DNA of 64,000 nt from Liolophura sinensis (lineage: Eukaryota > Mollusca > Polyplacophora > Chitonida > Chitonidae), in assembly GCF_032854445.1 (NCBI RefSeq), contig NC_088298.1:23953295-24017294 (forward strand), written 5' to 3'. Numbering within the stretch: position 1 is the first letter of the stretch; each line of letters opens with the position of its first letter. Below the pieces are notes generated by a model that did no database searches, was not told the DNA's origin, and worked only from the letters and a program-made list of their open reading frames with translations. This document shows positions 44,121-55,715 of this stretch, piece after piece. The position numbers and the translations under genes are program-made.

Positions 44121-45500
44121 AAACTTCAACAGAAATACAATTGAGAACATTAACAGTCGTCATCTGAATAGATTGATCCAGAATTTTTTCACCAATAAAA
44201 CGGACCTTCATCGTACAAGTGAAAAATCGTACGGCGTGAAATCGAATTAATAAACAAGATTGCTGAATGAGGAACTCGTAAAACTTCTCCTTCCCGCCTG
44301 TATCAAAACGATCCAAAGCTGTGAAGTCGTTTGTTTTTTTTCCTTTATTGCATCACAATTATCGGTGTATGTGGGCTAGTAAATCATATATGAATTACAC
44401 ACTGTAACGTCACAGAAGAAAACGATGCGTTCTTATGTCATTTGGAGAGTCAGTGAAGCCTGTCCTCCCATAGGAAGGGAGTGGCAATAACAGAGTTATA
44501 GAGGGTCGTGATTTCCATGCGACACCTAACAGTGATTTTCCATGCGACATCTAACAATGACTTGGGGATCTGTCAGGACCATCATTTTAAGCTGCCAGAA
44601 ATATACATAATCTAAACAAACAAACTGTTGGAGTTGCGCATGTGCATTGGTTGACGTGTTGCTTTTGTAGGCTCTACCTTTACAACGATCTATGATTTCT
44701 AAGCCCCATCAAATCGCGAGCCACAGCACTCCGGAAACGGAAAGATGGCGATGTACGCGGGGACTTGAAAGTGGAACGTCCTTGAGGATATCTACTTTCA
44801 CCAATGTGTGGGTGTGCCGGAGAGGTGTCAGTTCATATCTCAGGTCAGCATGTTCAGAATCTTACGTAACCATCTGTTGACAATCCGCTCAAGGTCTTTG
44901 TCTCAGTCTGATTAAAGTCAGACCGTATGTATACATACTGTAATGGCATGTTATACGCCTGATCGTAATGATGAGTGTTCTTTGAGTTTTTGCCCTTTCT
45001 GTGGACTTTCACGCTCTTCTGTGTGCTATGTTGTATCTTACACCGTCAGACGAAGGAACAATGTATTTGAGCATTATTTTGAATATTTATTTCTTGTACA
45101 AATGCTGTAAGAATAATTATTACATAGGTGAATGATAAATGCCTTCAAATAAGAGATAATATTTTATTTGCCTAAAGTGTAAATCAGTGAAGTATTTGTA
45201 TGTTGATATCATTCAGTGACCGTTTTCCCTTTGTGTTACTTTACAGTTTCACGGAGCTTTAATTTCTAAGACTCTTCGAGGATGTTGTGAACCTATTAAA
45301 GCTCCAGTATAGGATGTCCTTGCCTTTGGTCGATCCTTCATGGGATGCATTTGGTGCATCCTTCATTATACACAAAGTGGCCTCAAATACACTGTAACTT
45401 AAAGGGTATAGAGAAGATTGCGGCATCGAGCGATTGGCCAAATGTGCTCACTGAACATTCGTTATACATACGATCTTATTTTAATCCGATTATAGGCCTA
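44121..45500. other. Non-coding, nothing recognised
   Basis: Unique-looking AT-rich sequence. A local duplication (TTTCCATGCGACACCTAACA and TTTCCATGCGACATCTAACA) lies at about 44512-44550. Small frames without motifs. Confidence 0.5.
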
Positions 45501-45546
45501 CCAGTCTAGACCTCACCTGGAGTGGGATGTTGACATCACAAGGAAT

Positions 45547-46000
45547 ATGTCGGAAGTAAAACACGAAGTAAGATCAATGTCGACATCACTGTCTGAAGTT
45601 AAAGATGGCTTGTGGGACTTCAGGGAAACATCGGACATTCTTCGCCTCGATTTAGGCCATTTAAGCGAAAAAGTAACGTCGTTAAAGGAAAGTAATGAAC
45701 TCCATTACGAGTTAGATAGACTAGAAACCTATCCGCATCTTGACAATACCGGAAAAAGATGACGATGCTTTCTCTGTGTGCAGGAGCTAGGTTGACCGTA
45801 GAGACCCTCAATGATATGCTTCCTGGGAAAGCACTGACACAGCGTGACATAGTTCGGGCTCATAGACTAGACAGAAAAGCAACAGATTGTTTTGGACTGC
45901 ACCTGGCCCTTCTTTGGGTCGTTTATCGATGGACAATACGAAAACCAATGACAATGGGGGAGTTCTTCTTGACTTCTCCAAGTCGACTTTGAGGGGCGTC
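45547..46000 (+). pseudogene. LINE ORF1-like relic (coiled coil then RNA-binding-type segment)
   Basis: The first frame (45547-45762) gives a heptad-like, charged helix (MSEVKHEVRSMSTSLSEVKD; DLGHLSEKVTSLKESNELHY) ending ELDRLETYPHLDN. In other frames it continues IPEKDDDAFSV, then ARLTVETLNDMLPGKALTQR and DIVRAHRLDRKATD. The order (coiled coil, a 'LERYSRLDNL-IYGIPE' like motif, then 'RAHRLG'-like) is the layout of ORF1 proteins of several non-LTR retrotransposons. At least two frame changes near 45755-45780 make it inactive. No zinc knuckle is visible. A plus-strand RT partner is not found downstream, where a SINE lies instead. Confidence 0.65.
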
Positions 46001-46136
46001 CATGTGTCATTTATTTGTGCAGTTGAGTGTGAATAAAATCCTCATTATCCCAAAATCCTTGGCATTTCCTTACCACCCTCTTCGATTACATTACCCATTA
46101 CTGAAGCATGTTACCACGATGCTGAATTATATCGTT

Positions 46137-46370
46137 GATTGGTGTTTTACGCCGTACTCAAGAATATTTCACTTATACGACGGCGGCCAACATTATGGTA
46201 GGAGGAAACCGGGCACGACCGAGAAACCCACGACCAGCGGCAGGTTACTTGCTGACCTTCCCACATACGGATGTGTGTTTTGAGTCCTAGATTCAAGAAT
46301 ATTTTACTCATACATTGGCCGCCAGCATTAAGGTGAGACAAAACCGTGCAGAGCTTGCAGGAAGTCATCC
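46137..46370 (-). mobile_element. Two SINE-1 fragments in series, minus strand
   Basis: First copy 46137-46262: GTTGATTGGTGTTTTACGCC, GACGGCGGCCAACATTATGG, CGGCAGGTTACTTGCTGACC, TTCCCACATACGGATG. A second, more diverged fragment is at 46284-46370: AGATTCAAGAATATTTTACT, TTGGCCGCCAGCATTAAGGT. Neither has a full AAAT tail, and both lack the head. Confidence 0.85.
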
Positions 46371-46449
46371 ACAGACTGGCAAATTTTTAACCTTCGTCAA
46401 ATAAAGGTCTTTTAATTAGAGCATTCTTCTATTCCCGTAACGAGTCTTC

Positions 46450-46520
46450 CGTGGAAGATCCGTGGCAGATCCGTGGAAGATCCGTGGCAGATCCGTGGAA
46501 GATCCGTGGAAGATCCGTGT
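46450..46520 (+). repeat. 11-bp tandem repeat, about 6 units
   Basis: CGTGGAAGATC alternates with CGTGGCAGATC, ending at CGTGTAATGTACG. Confidence 0.95.
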
Positions 46521-46639
46521 AATGTACGAGCTGAAATTCATGCAAGCTTTAGTGGCTCTATGCGTCAATATACGTCACTGATACGTCACAAGACGTGATA
46601 TATTACAGCAAGGTTTTCACAGTATCAGGCTCTATGCGT

Positions 46640-46830
46640 CAAAACAGACATTCGTATAGCAAACCTCAACCAAGGTGGACGTTCCAGGTCAATAGTCGCA
46701 GGGCCAAGCCTCAAAACGACGTTTAACACAAACTATCAAATACTAAGAAAGTATACAAAGTACGAAATTAGTACGGAATCGTGCAAAGAGAAGCAGTCAA
46801 CTGTTTTCAGTGATGTTGAAAAGACGCAAG
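46640..46830 (-). mobile_element. Dispersed repeat C, minus strand
   Basis: The complement of 13985-14185: GTGGACGTTCCAGGTCAATA, ACGACGTTTAACACAAACTA, AAAGTATACAAAGTACGAAA, GCAAAGAGAAGCAGTCAACT. It is the longest and least diverged copy. The immediately preceding 46540-46640 (CTCTATGCGTCAATATACGT and CTCTATGCGTCAAAACAGAC) is an internal short duplication that may belong to it. Confidence 0.7.
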
Positions 46831-47834
46831 TTATGCTCTAGGCGACTGAGCGACATCAGTATTCAAATTGTGTACCTTGCTAAGATGTCGACAATAAAAT
46901 ATGTATCTCAGTTGCGCTTTGAATTCAACTGTTCATATATCCAGCGTGGCGATCTAATTCAACACGAAGAATATACTTATCAGTCCTATCATTTTAAAGT
47001 AATTTACGTTGATCAGTGGATTTGGGATTAGATGTACCGTATCCGGGGCTGTATAGTTAAATATAGAGGGGCTGGTGATGAGAAGCAATCTTGGGAAGTG
47101 CGACCAAATCAATCCCATGATCCCGAACACCTATCAGGCTTCCATTTTATCCGATTACCGTTTCATACATAGACAAGGATTCAAAGACATCAGCAACCAG
47201 TCACGAATCAGACACGTGTCATTGCCAGCTCACGTGGTGCCATGGTGTCACGAGGCTATGTCCTGATTGCGTACGCGATACCACAATTCGGAAATCTGTT
47301 ATTCTCAGGGAAAACATTAGCAGGGGTTTGTTTGTCTGCCTCTTGGCCAGTTATATCATATGTACCGCTTGTTGATGAGAAACATCAAATATAAATAAGT
47401 CATATTAGGATTCTAGCATGTGTACAATTTGTAATTTGTCTTATTCATTTCGTTCATTTCATTTTATTCCCCATACATATGTAACAGTAGTATATTGTTA
47501 CACATATATTAGTTTTTGGCGGGAGTAAAGTTCCGAAAAACTTGTTTTATTCCAAAATCAGGAATCATTGATAGCGACATGAATTATACAAGGTAAATAA
47601 TTCTGATGTATAACAAGAAGGTAGGTTAAAACACAGGAATTAGACAGTTAGTTACCGGTAACAAGTAAATGTGCAGTCAGTTTACATTTATAGAGCGATG
47701 TAGAACTGATAGACTTTAGACACAAGGATATAATATTAACAGTTTTCTATGAAGAATTTATCAAACAAATAATTTACTATCAGAAATAAGTCGCATAAAA
47801 ATTATAAGCTGATGTTAAAAACAGTTTGAATGCG
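46831..47834. other. Non-coding, nothing recognised
   Basis: Several small frames without motifs. A near-palindrome (ACATATGTAACAGTAGTATA then TTGTTACACATAT) is at 47474-47508. Confidence 0.5.
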
Positions 47835-48250
47835 GTCGCTATGAGTTCAAGTCCAGCTCAAGCTGGCGGCCGTACGTGAGAAGGTCTGCCTGCGGATGGT
47901 CGTGGATTTCCCCCAGGCTCTGCCCGGTTTCCACCCACCATAATGCTGGCCGCCGTCGTATAAGTGAAATATTCTTGAGTACGGCGTAAAACACCAATCA
48001 AATGAAAACAGTTTGCGGGCTAGTGGCAATAGTGATTACGGTGATATGGCAGTATAACAACTCACTAGCCACCTAGTGGCTACGGGTTCAAGTCGAGCCA
48101 ACGCTGCACTCCTCACTGGTCGTGCGTTGTAAGGTCTAGCAACAGTTTGCACGTGGCCAAGGGTTTACCAGCGGCCTTCCCGCTTGTCTTCCACCCTAAT
48201 GCTAGCCGCCGTAAGTAAAATATGATTTCAAATACCGATTAATTAATGTG
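47835..48250 (+). mobile_element. Two SINE-1 copies in series, plus strand
   Basis: Copy one (47835-48010) runs from GTCGCTATGAGTTCAAGTCC through GATGGTCGTGGATTTCCCCC to AACACCAATCAAATGAAAAC, 5'-truncated with a small deletion. Copy two (48055-48250) is much older: TAGTGGCTACGGGTTCAAGT, CGTGCGTTGTAAGGTCTAGC, CACCCTAATGCTAGCCGCCG, with a decayed tail. Confidence 0.85.
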
Positions 48251-50147
48251 AACAGTTTGCTGTTGGGTATACCAAATTCGCACCATTTTATATGATCCGC
48301 GATTGTATTTTGTTTTAATGAACACTTTCTACTTTTAAGAAAACTTTAAATAAATGGACAATAAAAATAAAATCAGCTACACCAATGCGTCTAATACAGA
48401 TTAAAGTGGTTGTGCGAGATAATAGCTAATTTAGGTTTGCAATAGTGCTGGAGAAGCTGGAGAAGTGCTTATACCCGCTTCAGGGCTGGATAAGTGCATG
48501 TATCCGCTTCAGGGATGGTTCAACGTAAATGTGCGGGAATTTTTTTCTTTGACACAATTGCAGAAAAAAAGTGGCCAAGCTGAAAAGTCGTCCGGCATTT
48601 CCTGCCAACAGGGACAACATTAAAATCACAACCCTCAACTCAAGCAACTAATTATGGTCCAAGGTCGACACCTGACATCAAATTTGAAAAACAGCTCGAT
48701 TCGTGAATAATTTTTGCATATTTAATGAATTCCGCACTTCTCACTGCATTCTGAAGAATAGGTATTCCAGGCCTTTGAAAGACGTCCGTGGCCTAGTAAC
48801 TAGCGCGCCAGCCTCTCATAAGATGTAATGCATAGATACTGACACGCAGGAGGGAAGCAGATAGATGAGAGACAAATTCTCATATAAACAAATCAAGTGA
48901 ACTCGGTATTATATAAATATATACAGACATATTTGGATTTGGTTTCAGAGTTGAACATTCTCTGCTTTCTTAAATCGGCTTACTTTACTTCCTTTCTGGA
49001 CAAACCGCTTTTGCATCAGGAGGAAAACATTCCAATTGCAGGAGTCCCTCCAGGTATCAATTCTAGGTTGAGACTTAGCTTAACCGTTAATTCCCATTCA
49101 TTTGGTTTTCATCTAAACCACAGTGTTTTTGCCCCCGAACCAACGGCTGTACGCGCATTAGCCTGGCTGGTGGCGTTCAGTCTCCACATACTGATTCTTC
49201 CTACCTTAATCACCCACACAGCTGAAAAACTGGAACAAGCCTTAATGCCAAGCCAAAAACTTCTTGCCTTCAAGGAGCAAAAGAAAAATAAAAAGAATCA
49301 CTGCTTCTGGGAAGATGTGCTAAGCTGAAGACTCTCAGTGCCTGTTAACAGGCACTTGTGACTCACTTCTGCGCTCAGCCTATGAACAAGGCGAATTACA
49401 CGACGATCAATTTAACCTCCGCCAAGTTTTCAGGCTCGGGTTTTTCCAATACCCCGAAGCGGAAGTCGGAGCTTAGGTCACTTACTACGCTCTCTCCCGC
49501 AATCAGGAAGCTAGTTCATTCAGGAGTCCACGGCTTAACTACGTGTAAGCCAGCATCTGTGGTTATGGAACGCTGTTTGTCGTGGTCACAGTTCCGGAAA
49601 CAAGTTTGAAAAGTAATTTTTAAAGTAAAAAGGCCTTTATGTAATTTAATGGTGCTGTTGAAAAGATGTTGCTTTTAGAATGTCGCTTTCTTGAATATAG
49701 CTTTTAACATCAATCAAACAAATAAAGATTTTCTTTGAGGTGGTCTTATAATTAGTTCCTCTTTCAAGCAATAAGATAATTAAGGGAATAAAGTTGCTTT
49801 TGTCGCCATTTCATTTATATAACAAACTGAAGAGTTCCGATCTGTAATCTCTCTTCTTTATGTAAACCATTTATAATTTCTTGAGCTATAAATACGACTC
49901 AGTCACTTGAAATGATGTGATTTAAAACGTGTTTGCCGCAAAATTTCTCGGGGTTTTCTAGATTTCTTTGGAGTCTCTTTTCCTGGGGCCACATGGTGAT
50001 AATAAGCGGTAGACGGAGCTCATATGGATGTTTACAGAGTGTTACGTTTATCCAATATGGGGTACAATACAATGCGTCACGTGTGGACAAATTTGTCAGG
50101 AAAATGCTGGTCATTTACTTCGGGCTCTCCGGATGGCCCCACCCATA
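48251..50147. other. No gene supported; one SINE head and one long open frame
   Basis: A SINE-1 head fragment (GTCCGTGGCCTAGTAACTAG, CGCGCCAGCCTCTCATAAGA) is at 48778-48825. A 143-codon plus frame at 48897-49328 has no ATG until near its end, no motif I know and no clear splice sites. It is long for this base composition but I cannot support it as a gene. An 83-codon frame at 49358-49609 is similarly uninformative. A local duplication (TATACCCGCTTCAGGGCTGG, TGTATCCGCTTCAGGGATGG) lies at 48471-48520. Confidence 0.45.
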
Positions 50148-50265
50148 AAACTGGCCGGCGGATGGTCGTGGGTTTCCTCCGCGCTCTGTCTGGTTTCCTC
50201 TCTCCATAAAGTGAAACATTCTTTAGTACAGAGTAAAACATCAATCTAATAAATAAATTTATTTA
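50148..50265 (+). mobile_element. SINE-1 3' part
   Basis: GGCGGATGGTCGTGGGTTTC, TGGTTTCCTCTCTCCATAAA, GTGAAACATTCTTTAGTACA, AACATCAATCTAATAAATAA. The GCTGGCCGCCGTCGTAT segment is deleted. Confidence 0.85.
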
Positions 50266-50299
50266 TTCACTGTTCATTTAATTGTTGTTTATAACTAAA

Positions 50300-50410
50300 T
50301 ACATTTATGATGGTCAGGTTGAGGTGTGGAAGAAAATTAATTGCCCGGGGAAAACCACCGATATTGGGCAAGTTACTGACGAATATTTACACAAGCCATC
50401 TACAAATAGG
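50300..50410 (+). mobile_element. Repeat D fragment
   Basis: TTTATGATGGTCAGGTTGAG, CCCGGGGAAAACCACCGATA and TTGGGCAAGTTACTGACGAA correspond to the pieces at 11520, 16770 and 32335. Confidence 0.6.
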
Positions 50411-52274
50411 TACACTCTTTTGATGCAAAACAAGAGAGTAAGCAAACGACACACAAGCTTCATCGACCTCTTATTGCCATCAAAGCCCCACAGGCAGTGA
50501 GAGCTAGGAATCTGCACACCCTCTGTCCAGAGTTAATTTTGAACCTAAACTTCGTGTGTCATAACTATTGAAAACGACAAGTTCCTCTGGCCACCATATC
50601 ACGGTCAGTCTGGATACCTGAGTAGACCGTCGATGAAGGTTACAGGCCAAGGCCTTTTACGTGTGAGAGAGCGCTGTCGACTGCTTCTTTTCATTATTGC
50701 CTCGGGATCAATTCAGGCAAAAATCTTCATTTCTTTTCCAAGAATCTCCCTAAATCCACGTCTCGCATGACATAAGGATTCAGCGGAATGCGCTTTTAAT
50801 CAGTAGAGCCAGATCCGCTCCCCCGCGTGGCAATAAGCTAAGCCGGTCTTCACAGTAGTTTCTCAATAGAGAGAAGTGTTATCAGCGGTTACGCTTTTCT
50901 GCTGTTGGCTTTATTAAAGACAAGATGATATTTTGGCACGTTATCGATGAAAACCACTAAAGAAGCCCCGAGGCATGGAGAGAATCACCTTCTTACAGTC
51001 AGGTTTCTCGCTCACGTGTTTCGCCGTATGACGATTTCTTCTTTTTTTTCGAGAAAATCTCCCAAAGCCTCTATGCGAAGAGGTGTTTTCTTTCATTTGA
51101 TATCATTCTTGTTTAACGCCATGTGCAAGAATTTTTTTTTGCCACCTTTGAAGTATGCGAGCTGGCTTTTTCACTGGTCAGAAAGTCAGGACTGCTTTGT
51201 TATCAGAAAGCATGCTAGTCTTCGGACACCAGAGACTTGGTAGATGTCGTGTAGTAATCCAGTCGTGGATCTGAATGGTTCAAGTCGCAGGCATTTCGTG
51301 ATCAGCAAAACAAAATGGCGTGATCTGAGCGTGTTCGCGCCAGAGGTCATGTGACAGTGTGTAATGGGATCGTCTCCTGCAGCCAACAATCTACGGTTTT
51401 TGAACAAGAGAAGCCGATGCAGACAAATTTGATGAAAAATAATCTTATTGCCAAAAGGCTACTCTTCTGAACAATACCCGCAAAATAGTTTTGTTATCGC
51501 TTGTTAGACGTCAACAACCTCTTGAAAATTATCCGCGAAAAAGTCCCACGCATCACGTGATTTGTAGATGCATCACCGAGCTTTCCCCCTCCTCGATCAT
51601 GTGATATAAAGGTGTAATGGCTGACCTTGACAATGAAATGCCAACATACCACTGGCTGAAGAAAGGTGGTGGTAAAAGTCAGATAATAGCAGCTAGTGCA
51701 TATAGACGATGATTGACTTGCTAATCAATGTCGCCAGATTCACACACATTCTCTAAGTGCATGTCGTCTATGTGCGTTTGTCCTTCGGATTCTCTCTTAT
51801 TGGCTTGGGGATTATTTCCTCCATAGAAATTGGCCGTGTAGGTCTCCAAAAATGGATTTAAATAATAATCAGACTATTTCTGTTATCAGGGAAGATTTCA
51901 AACCTGGGGACATGTGAACTAACTGTAGCTGACGTCAAGAATTTCTACCCGACCCCTCCATACACGCACACCTTCTTCTACCGGCACAGCATATGCATTT
52001 TGGGACTTTTGATTTTGATGATGTTCAGGAAAAAAATTTAACTTTATAAATTCATAATAAAGACCTTATTGTCAAATAAAATTCCACTGAGTAGGAAAAT
52101 AGATTTCCATGTGGAGGCGAATTAGTACAAGCGAGTGTATCATTTAGGATTCCCACTTCCACATCATTGTGCGTCAGCAAAAGGTTGATTCATGCCATTA
52201 AGGCACCAAGCAGAATGGAAACAGGACAATCTCCGAATTCGTTGCACGACAGTGGTATTTAACACACTACTCGT
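50411..52274. other. Non-coding, old repeat traces only
   Basis: Around 51105-51130 TGTTTAACGCCATGTGCAAG is reminiscent of a reversed SINE-1 3' end, and 51270-51370 (CAAGTCGCAGGCATTTCGTG, AGAGGTCATGTGACAGTGTG) recalls the SINE-2-type body. Both are too decayed to call. A 98-codon frame at 50947-51243 crosses these traces. Confidence 0.4.
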
Positions 52275-52395
52275 GTTGTTTGTCTATTTATCTATTTGTT
52301 GTCTTTACACCCTAATCAGGAATATTTCACTTATGCAACGGCGGCCAGCATTATGGTGCCGTTGGGAGGAAAGCGGGCAGAGCTCCGGTCTATAA
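52275..52395 (-). mobile_element. SINE-1, 5'-truncated, minus strand
   Basis: Tail complement (TATTTATCTATTTGTTGTCT), AGGAATATTTCACTTATGCA, ACGGCGGCCAGCATTATGGT, then a 6-base duplication before GGAGGAAAGCGGGCAGAGCT. Confidence 0.85.
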
Positions 52396-52461
52396 CGACC
52401 GTCCGCATCTTTCATTTCGATAGACAAAGTAATAGACAGAACAAACGGCCACAGCCTGCTC

Positions 52462-52708
52462 TTTATTTATTAATTTATTTATTTATTTATTTATTTGACT
52501 GGTGTTTTACATCTGCGCTCGAGAATACTTCATTTATACGACGATAGCCAGCATTATGACGGGAGAAACCGGGCGCAACCCACGACCACCAGCACGTTGC
52601 TGCATGATCTTCCCACAAACGGCGGAAGATAATGCCAGAATGAGCTGGACTTGAACCCACAGCGAGCTCATTACTGAGACGCTAACCACCACGGCCACAA
52701 AGGCCCAG
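52462..52708 (-). mobile_element. SINE-1, near full-length, minus strand
   Basis: A long tail complement (TTTATTTATTTATTTATTTG), ACTGGTGTTTTACATCTGCG, CGACGATAGCCAGCATTATG and CATGATCTTCCCACAAACGG. The reversed B-box is GAGCTGGACTTGAACCCACA, and the reversed head ACGCTAACCACCACGGCCAC then AAAGGCC. Both Pol III boxes are recognisable. Confidence 0.93.
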
Positions 52709-53194
52709 CTCCTCTTTAAAGTGATAAATTTTTTCATATGTCAATCTGTCTGCTGTCTTAGAGCCGGTCAAGTTCACTCGTCGTGTACTGAAGTGATTAC
52801 TGTGACCTTCACAAATGATGGACACTTAACGTTCAGGTTTCGACACTTAAAACATCTATCTAACTTCGCTGGTGTGTCAGCATAATCTCACTCTATTGTG
52901 CTCTCCAGAGCACATTGGAGTCGAAAAAAGGAACAATAAAATAACCGTTAAAATAACCGTCAAAAGCTGACTGCGGTGATTTTGGAGAACATACAAAAAA
53001 ATTGGCCTAGCATGTGCGCAATCTTTTATCGGATATCAAAAGTAAGTAACAGCTGTAGCTAATGTACTTAAGGGATGGAATTTAAGCTGCTCACTCTCTG
53101 TCTCTCTAAAATATTTTTACCGCTTGTATTGTTCGAGCATTATTGCTGTCAGCATATAATAATGTTTGTATTAGCAACAACGTTTAGTAGTTAT

Positions 53195-53935
53195 GCATTT
53201 GCCGATCGTACGGGAGAAGGTCTGGCAACAACCTGCCAGATCGTTGACGCTCCTGTGGCCGTTGGCACAGTCTATCGATCGTGGAAGACAACTTGACTTT
53301 CACCAATATGCTTTTCAAGCCTCTCTATTAATTTATTTATTTATTTCATTTGCGTTATACGCCGTGTTCAAGTAGAAAAGAAATAATAAATAAAACTGAA
53401 CACCAACGTATAATGCAATGCTCTTGAGCAAGGAGTTAAGCGATGGATATAAACCAACTGTATTTATTTATTTACTCAAGAATATTTCACTTATACGACC
53501 GGGGCCAGCATTATGGTGGAAGGAAACCGGACAGAGTCCGGGGGAAATCCAGCTTGCTAACAAACCTTTCCACGTACGACAGGAAAAGAGGCCAACGTGA
53601 GTTGGGCTTGAAAGCACAGCGATCGCATTGGTGAGGGGCCCCTGAGTTATTGTGCTGTACTAGTCCGTTATGAACACCGATGACCCTGCAAGTATCTATG
53701 TTGCACGTCGGAAAGTTTGCCAGAAGCTTGCCAAACGTCGTTGGTTTATCTCGGGCAGACCGACTTTTCAAAACTGATTTGATAGTTTATTCTGTTGATT
53801 GAATGATGTTTTACAACAATGTTTTATTTCTATGAAGGCTGTCTTGTTTATGAACGGAGGAAACCTATACAGAGGGAAACCCAGGGGGAAACTACCGCGC
53901 CGGACCAGGTGCCTAATAGGCCTCCTGACCTAAGG
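53195..53935. mobile_element. Cluster of SINE-1 fragments in both orientations
   Basis: Plus fragment at 53195-53255 (GATCGTACGGGAGAAGGTCT, GGCAACAACCTGCCAGATCG). Minus tail at 53326-53375 (TTAATTTATTTATTTATTTC). Minus copy at 53460-53650 (ACTCAAGAATATTTCACTTA, GAAACCGGACAGAGTCCGGG, reversed B-box GAGTTGGGCTTGAAAGCACA). A decayed minus copy is at about 53795-53935 (GAACGGAGGAAACCTATACA). Together with the two copies upstream, about six insertions lie in 1.7 kb. Confidence 0.75.
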
Positions 53936-54197
53936 TCGCAGTTGATCCACAGGGTGTCACTAAGGTGGACAGTCGACAGATTTGGGTAAGAAGAGTACCT
54001 CGAATTCAGAAAGATGATTGTTTACGAACTATACCTTCGCGACTCGTTGTGAGATATGTGCATTTAAAGGCGTGCTAAATCATGTTTTAAAGATAGATTT
54101 GTATGATATCAGTATTAAGACACTTGTTCACGAGTCAATTCATCACTTTGAGGTACTTTCATTTTAAGAATAAACTGTATGGTTATGCAAAAATTAG
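53936..54197. other. Spacer, nothing recognised
   Basis: Short unique-looking stretch before the 65-bp array. Confidence 0.4.
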
Positions 54198-54972
54198 GGC
54201 GGGTAATTTCTGCCGCAAACACTCCTATACTACTAAACACCAGGAATCCATTACCACATTTTAGTTGGTAATTTCTGCCGCAAACATTTCTATACTACTA
54301 AACACCAGGAATCCATTACCACATTTAGCTGGTAATTCTGCCGCAAACATTTCTAAACTACTGAACATGAGGAATCCATTACCACATTACAGCTGGTAAT
54401 TCCTGCCGCAAACATTTCTATACTACTAAACACCAGCAATCCATTACCACATTTTAGCTGGTAATTTCTGCCACAAACATTTCTATACTACTGAACACAA
54501 GGAATCCATTACCACATTACAGAGGGTAATTTCTGCCGCAAACACATCTATACTACTGAACACGAGGAATCCATTACCTCTTTACAGCGGGTAATTTCTG
54601 CCACAAACATTTCTATACTACTAAACAGGAGGAATTCATTACCACATTACAGCGGGTAATTTCTGCCGCAAACACGCCTATACTACTGAACACGAGGAAT
54701 CCATTACCTCTTTACAGCGGGTAATTTCTGCCACAAACATTTCTATACTACTAAACACGAGGAATTCATTACCACATTACAGCGGGTAATTTCTGCCGCA
54801 AACACGCCTATACTACTGACCACAAGGAATTCATTACCACATTACAGCGGGTAATTTCTGCCGCAAACACATCTACACTACTGAACACGAGGAATACAAT
54901 ACCACATTACAACTGGTAATTTCTGCTGGAAACACTTCTATACTAATAAACACGAGGAATCGATTACCAGGA
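54198..54972 (+). repeat. About 65-bp minisatellite, 12 units
   Basis: Unit: GGGTAATTTCTGCCGCAAAC, ATTTCTATACTACTAAACAC, GAGGAATCCATTACCACATT, ACAGC. Variants ACACGCC/ACATTTC and CTAAACAC/CTGAACAC alternate. A two-unit block (ACACGCCTATACTACTGA with its neighbour) appears twice in a row around 54672 and 54803, hinting at two-unit duplication. Confidence 0.94.
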
Positions 54973-55449
54973 CGAACAGCTTGTCTCGAAACCTTGTGCA
55001 ATTTCTCACATTGCTTAAAAGCTGATAATATTGTACATTAGTGACATTATCAATGACCTGGCATTAACACTGGCAATAGGCCTAAATAGTTAGAGAAATG
55101 ATATCAGTACAGGCGCCTTTGATTGTTTTGTCTTTCATTTGCGAAATATACAAATATTTCCAAACAGCTAGATTTTATTAGCAGAATGCTATCCATCCAA
55201 GTGACAAATAAAGTCATGGAGTGTAGCATTCGATTTTATCATTGTGAGCATTGTTTGTAGATGTTTTCTGCTGAGAGGTTTTTCCCCACTATTGATGTAG
55301 TAAATTGTCTTCAAAATTTTCCTCACAATATATGCGCGTTAATACATTTGTCCCCGCCAATCAATATATCATCTAAATTTCGCGTAGTACTTGCATCTTC
55401 CACTTTTCTCTAAAAAATCAATCTAGAATGATCTCCATTTTTAGCTGTT

Positions 55450-55715
55450 GTCACGGGAAGTGAAATCTTGGCATTTTGTCACCTTGGTAAGCTCCAAAAG
55501 GTGAATAGTAACCCTGTGCAAAAAAGTTTACAGTTCTAAACCAGAAAAAATTCTCATTTTGTCAAACCAGAAAAAATTCTCATGTATTTTTTTTAGGTGC
55601 AAAATAACTGTGTGCGAATTTACAATGCATCAACAACCCATAATGCCCATGTGACAGTATTATCCAATCGGTTCACCAGCATTTTTCAGTGCGGAGGTGA
55701 ATCTTGAGCCCACTT
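55450..55715 (-). mobile_element. Element B, copy 3, minus strand, no array
   Basis: Complement of the B left part: GGGAAGTGAAATCTTGGCAT and TTTGTCACCTTGGTAAGCTC at one end. A small duplication follows (ACCAGAAAAAATTCTCAT, twice). Then come TAGGTGCAAAATAACTGTGT, CATCAACAACCCATAATGCC, TGACAGTATTATCCAATCGG and GCGGAGGTGAATC. The right flank (GTGCAAGCTGCATG) is missing. Confidence 0.65.

Noticed and set aside
48897-49328. 143-codon open frame
   Set aside because: No ATG until near the end, no motif, no convincing splice sites. It could be chance; only a protein or RNA search would rescue it.
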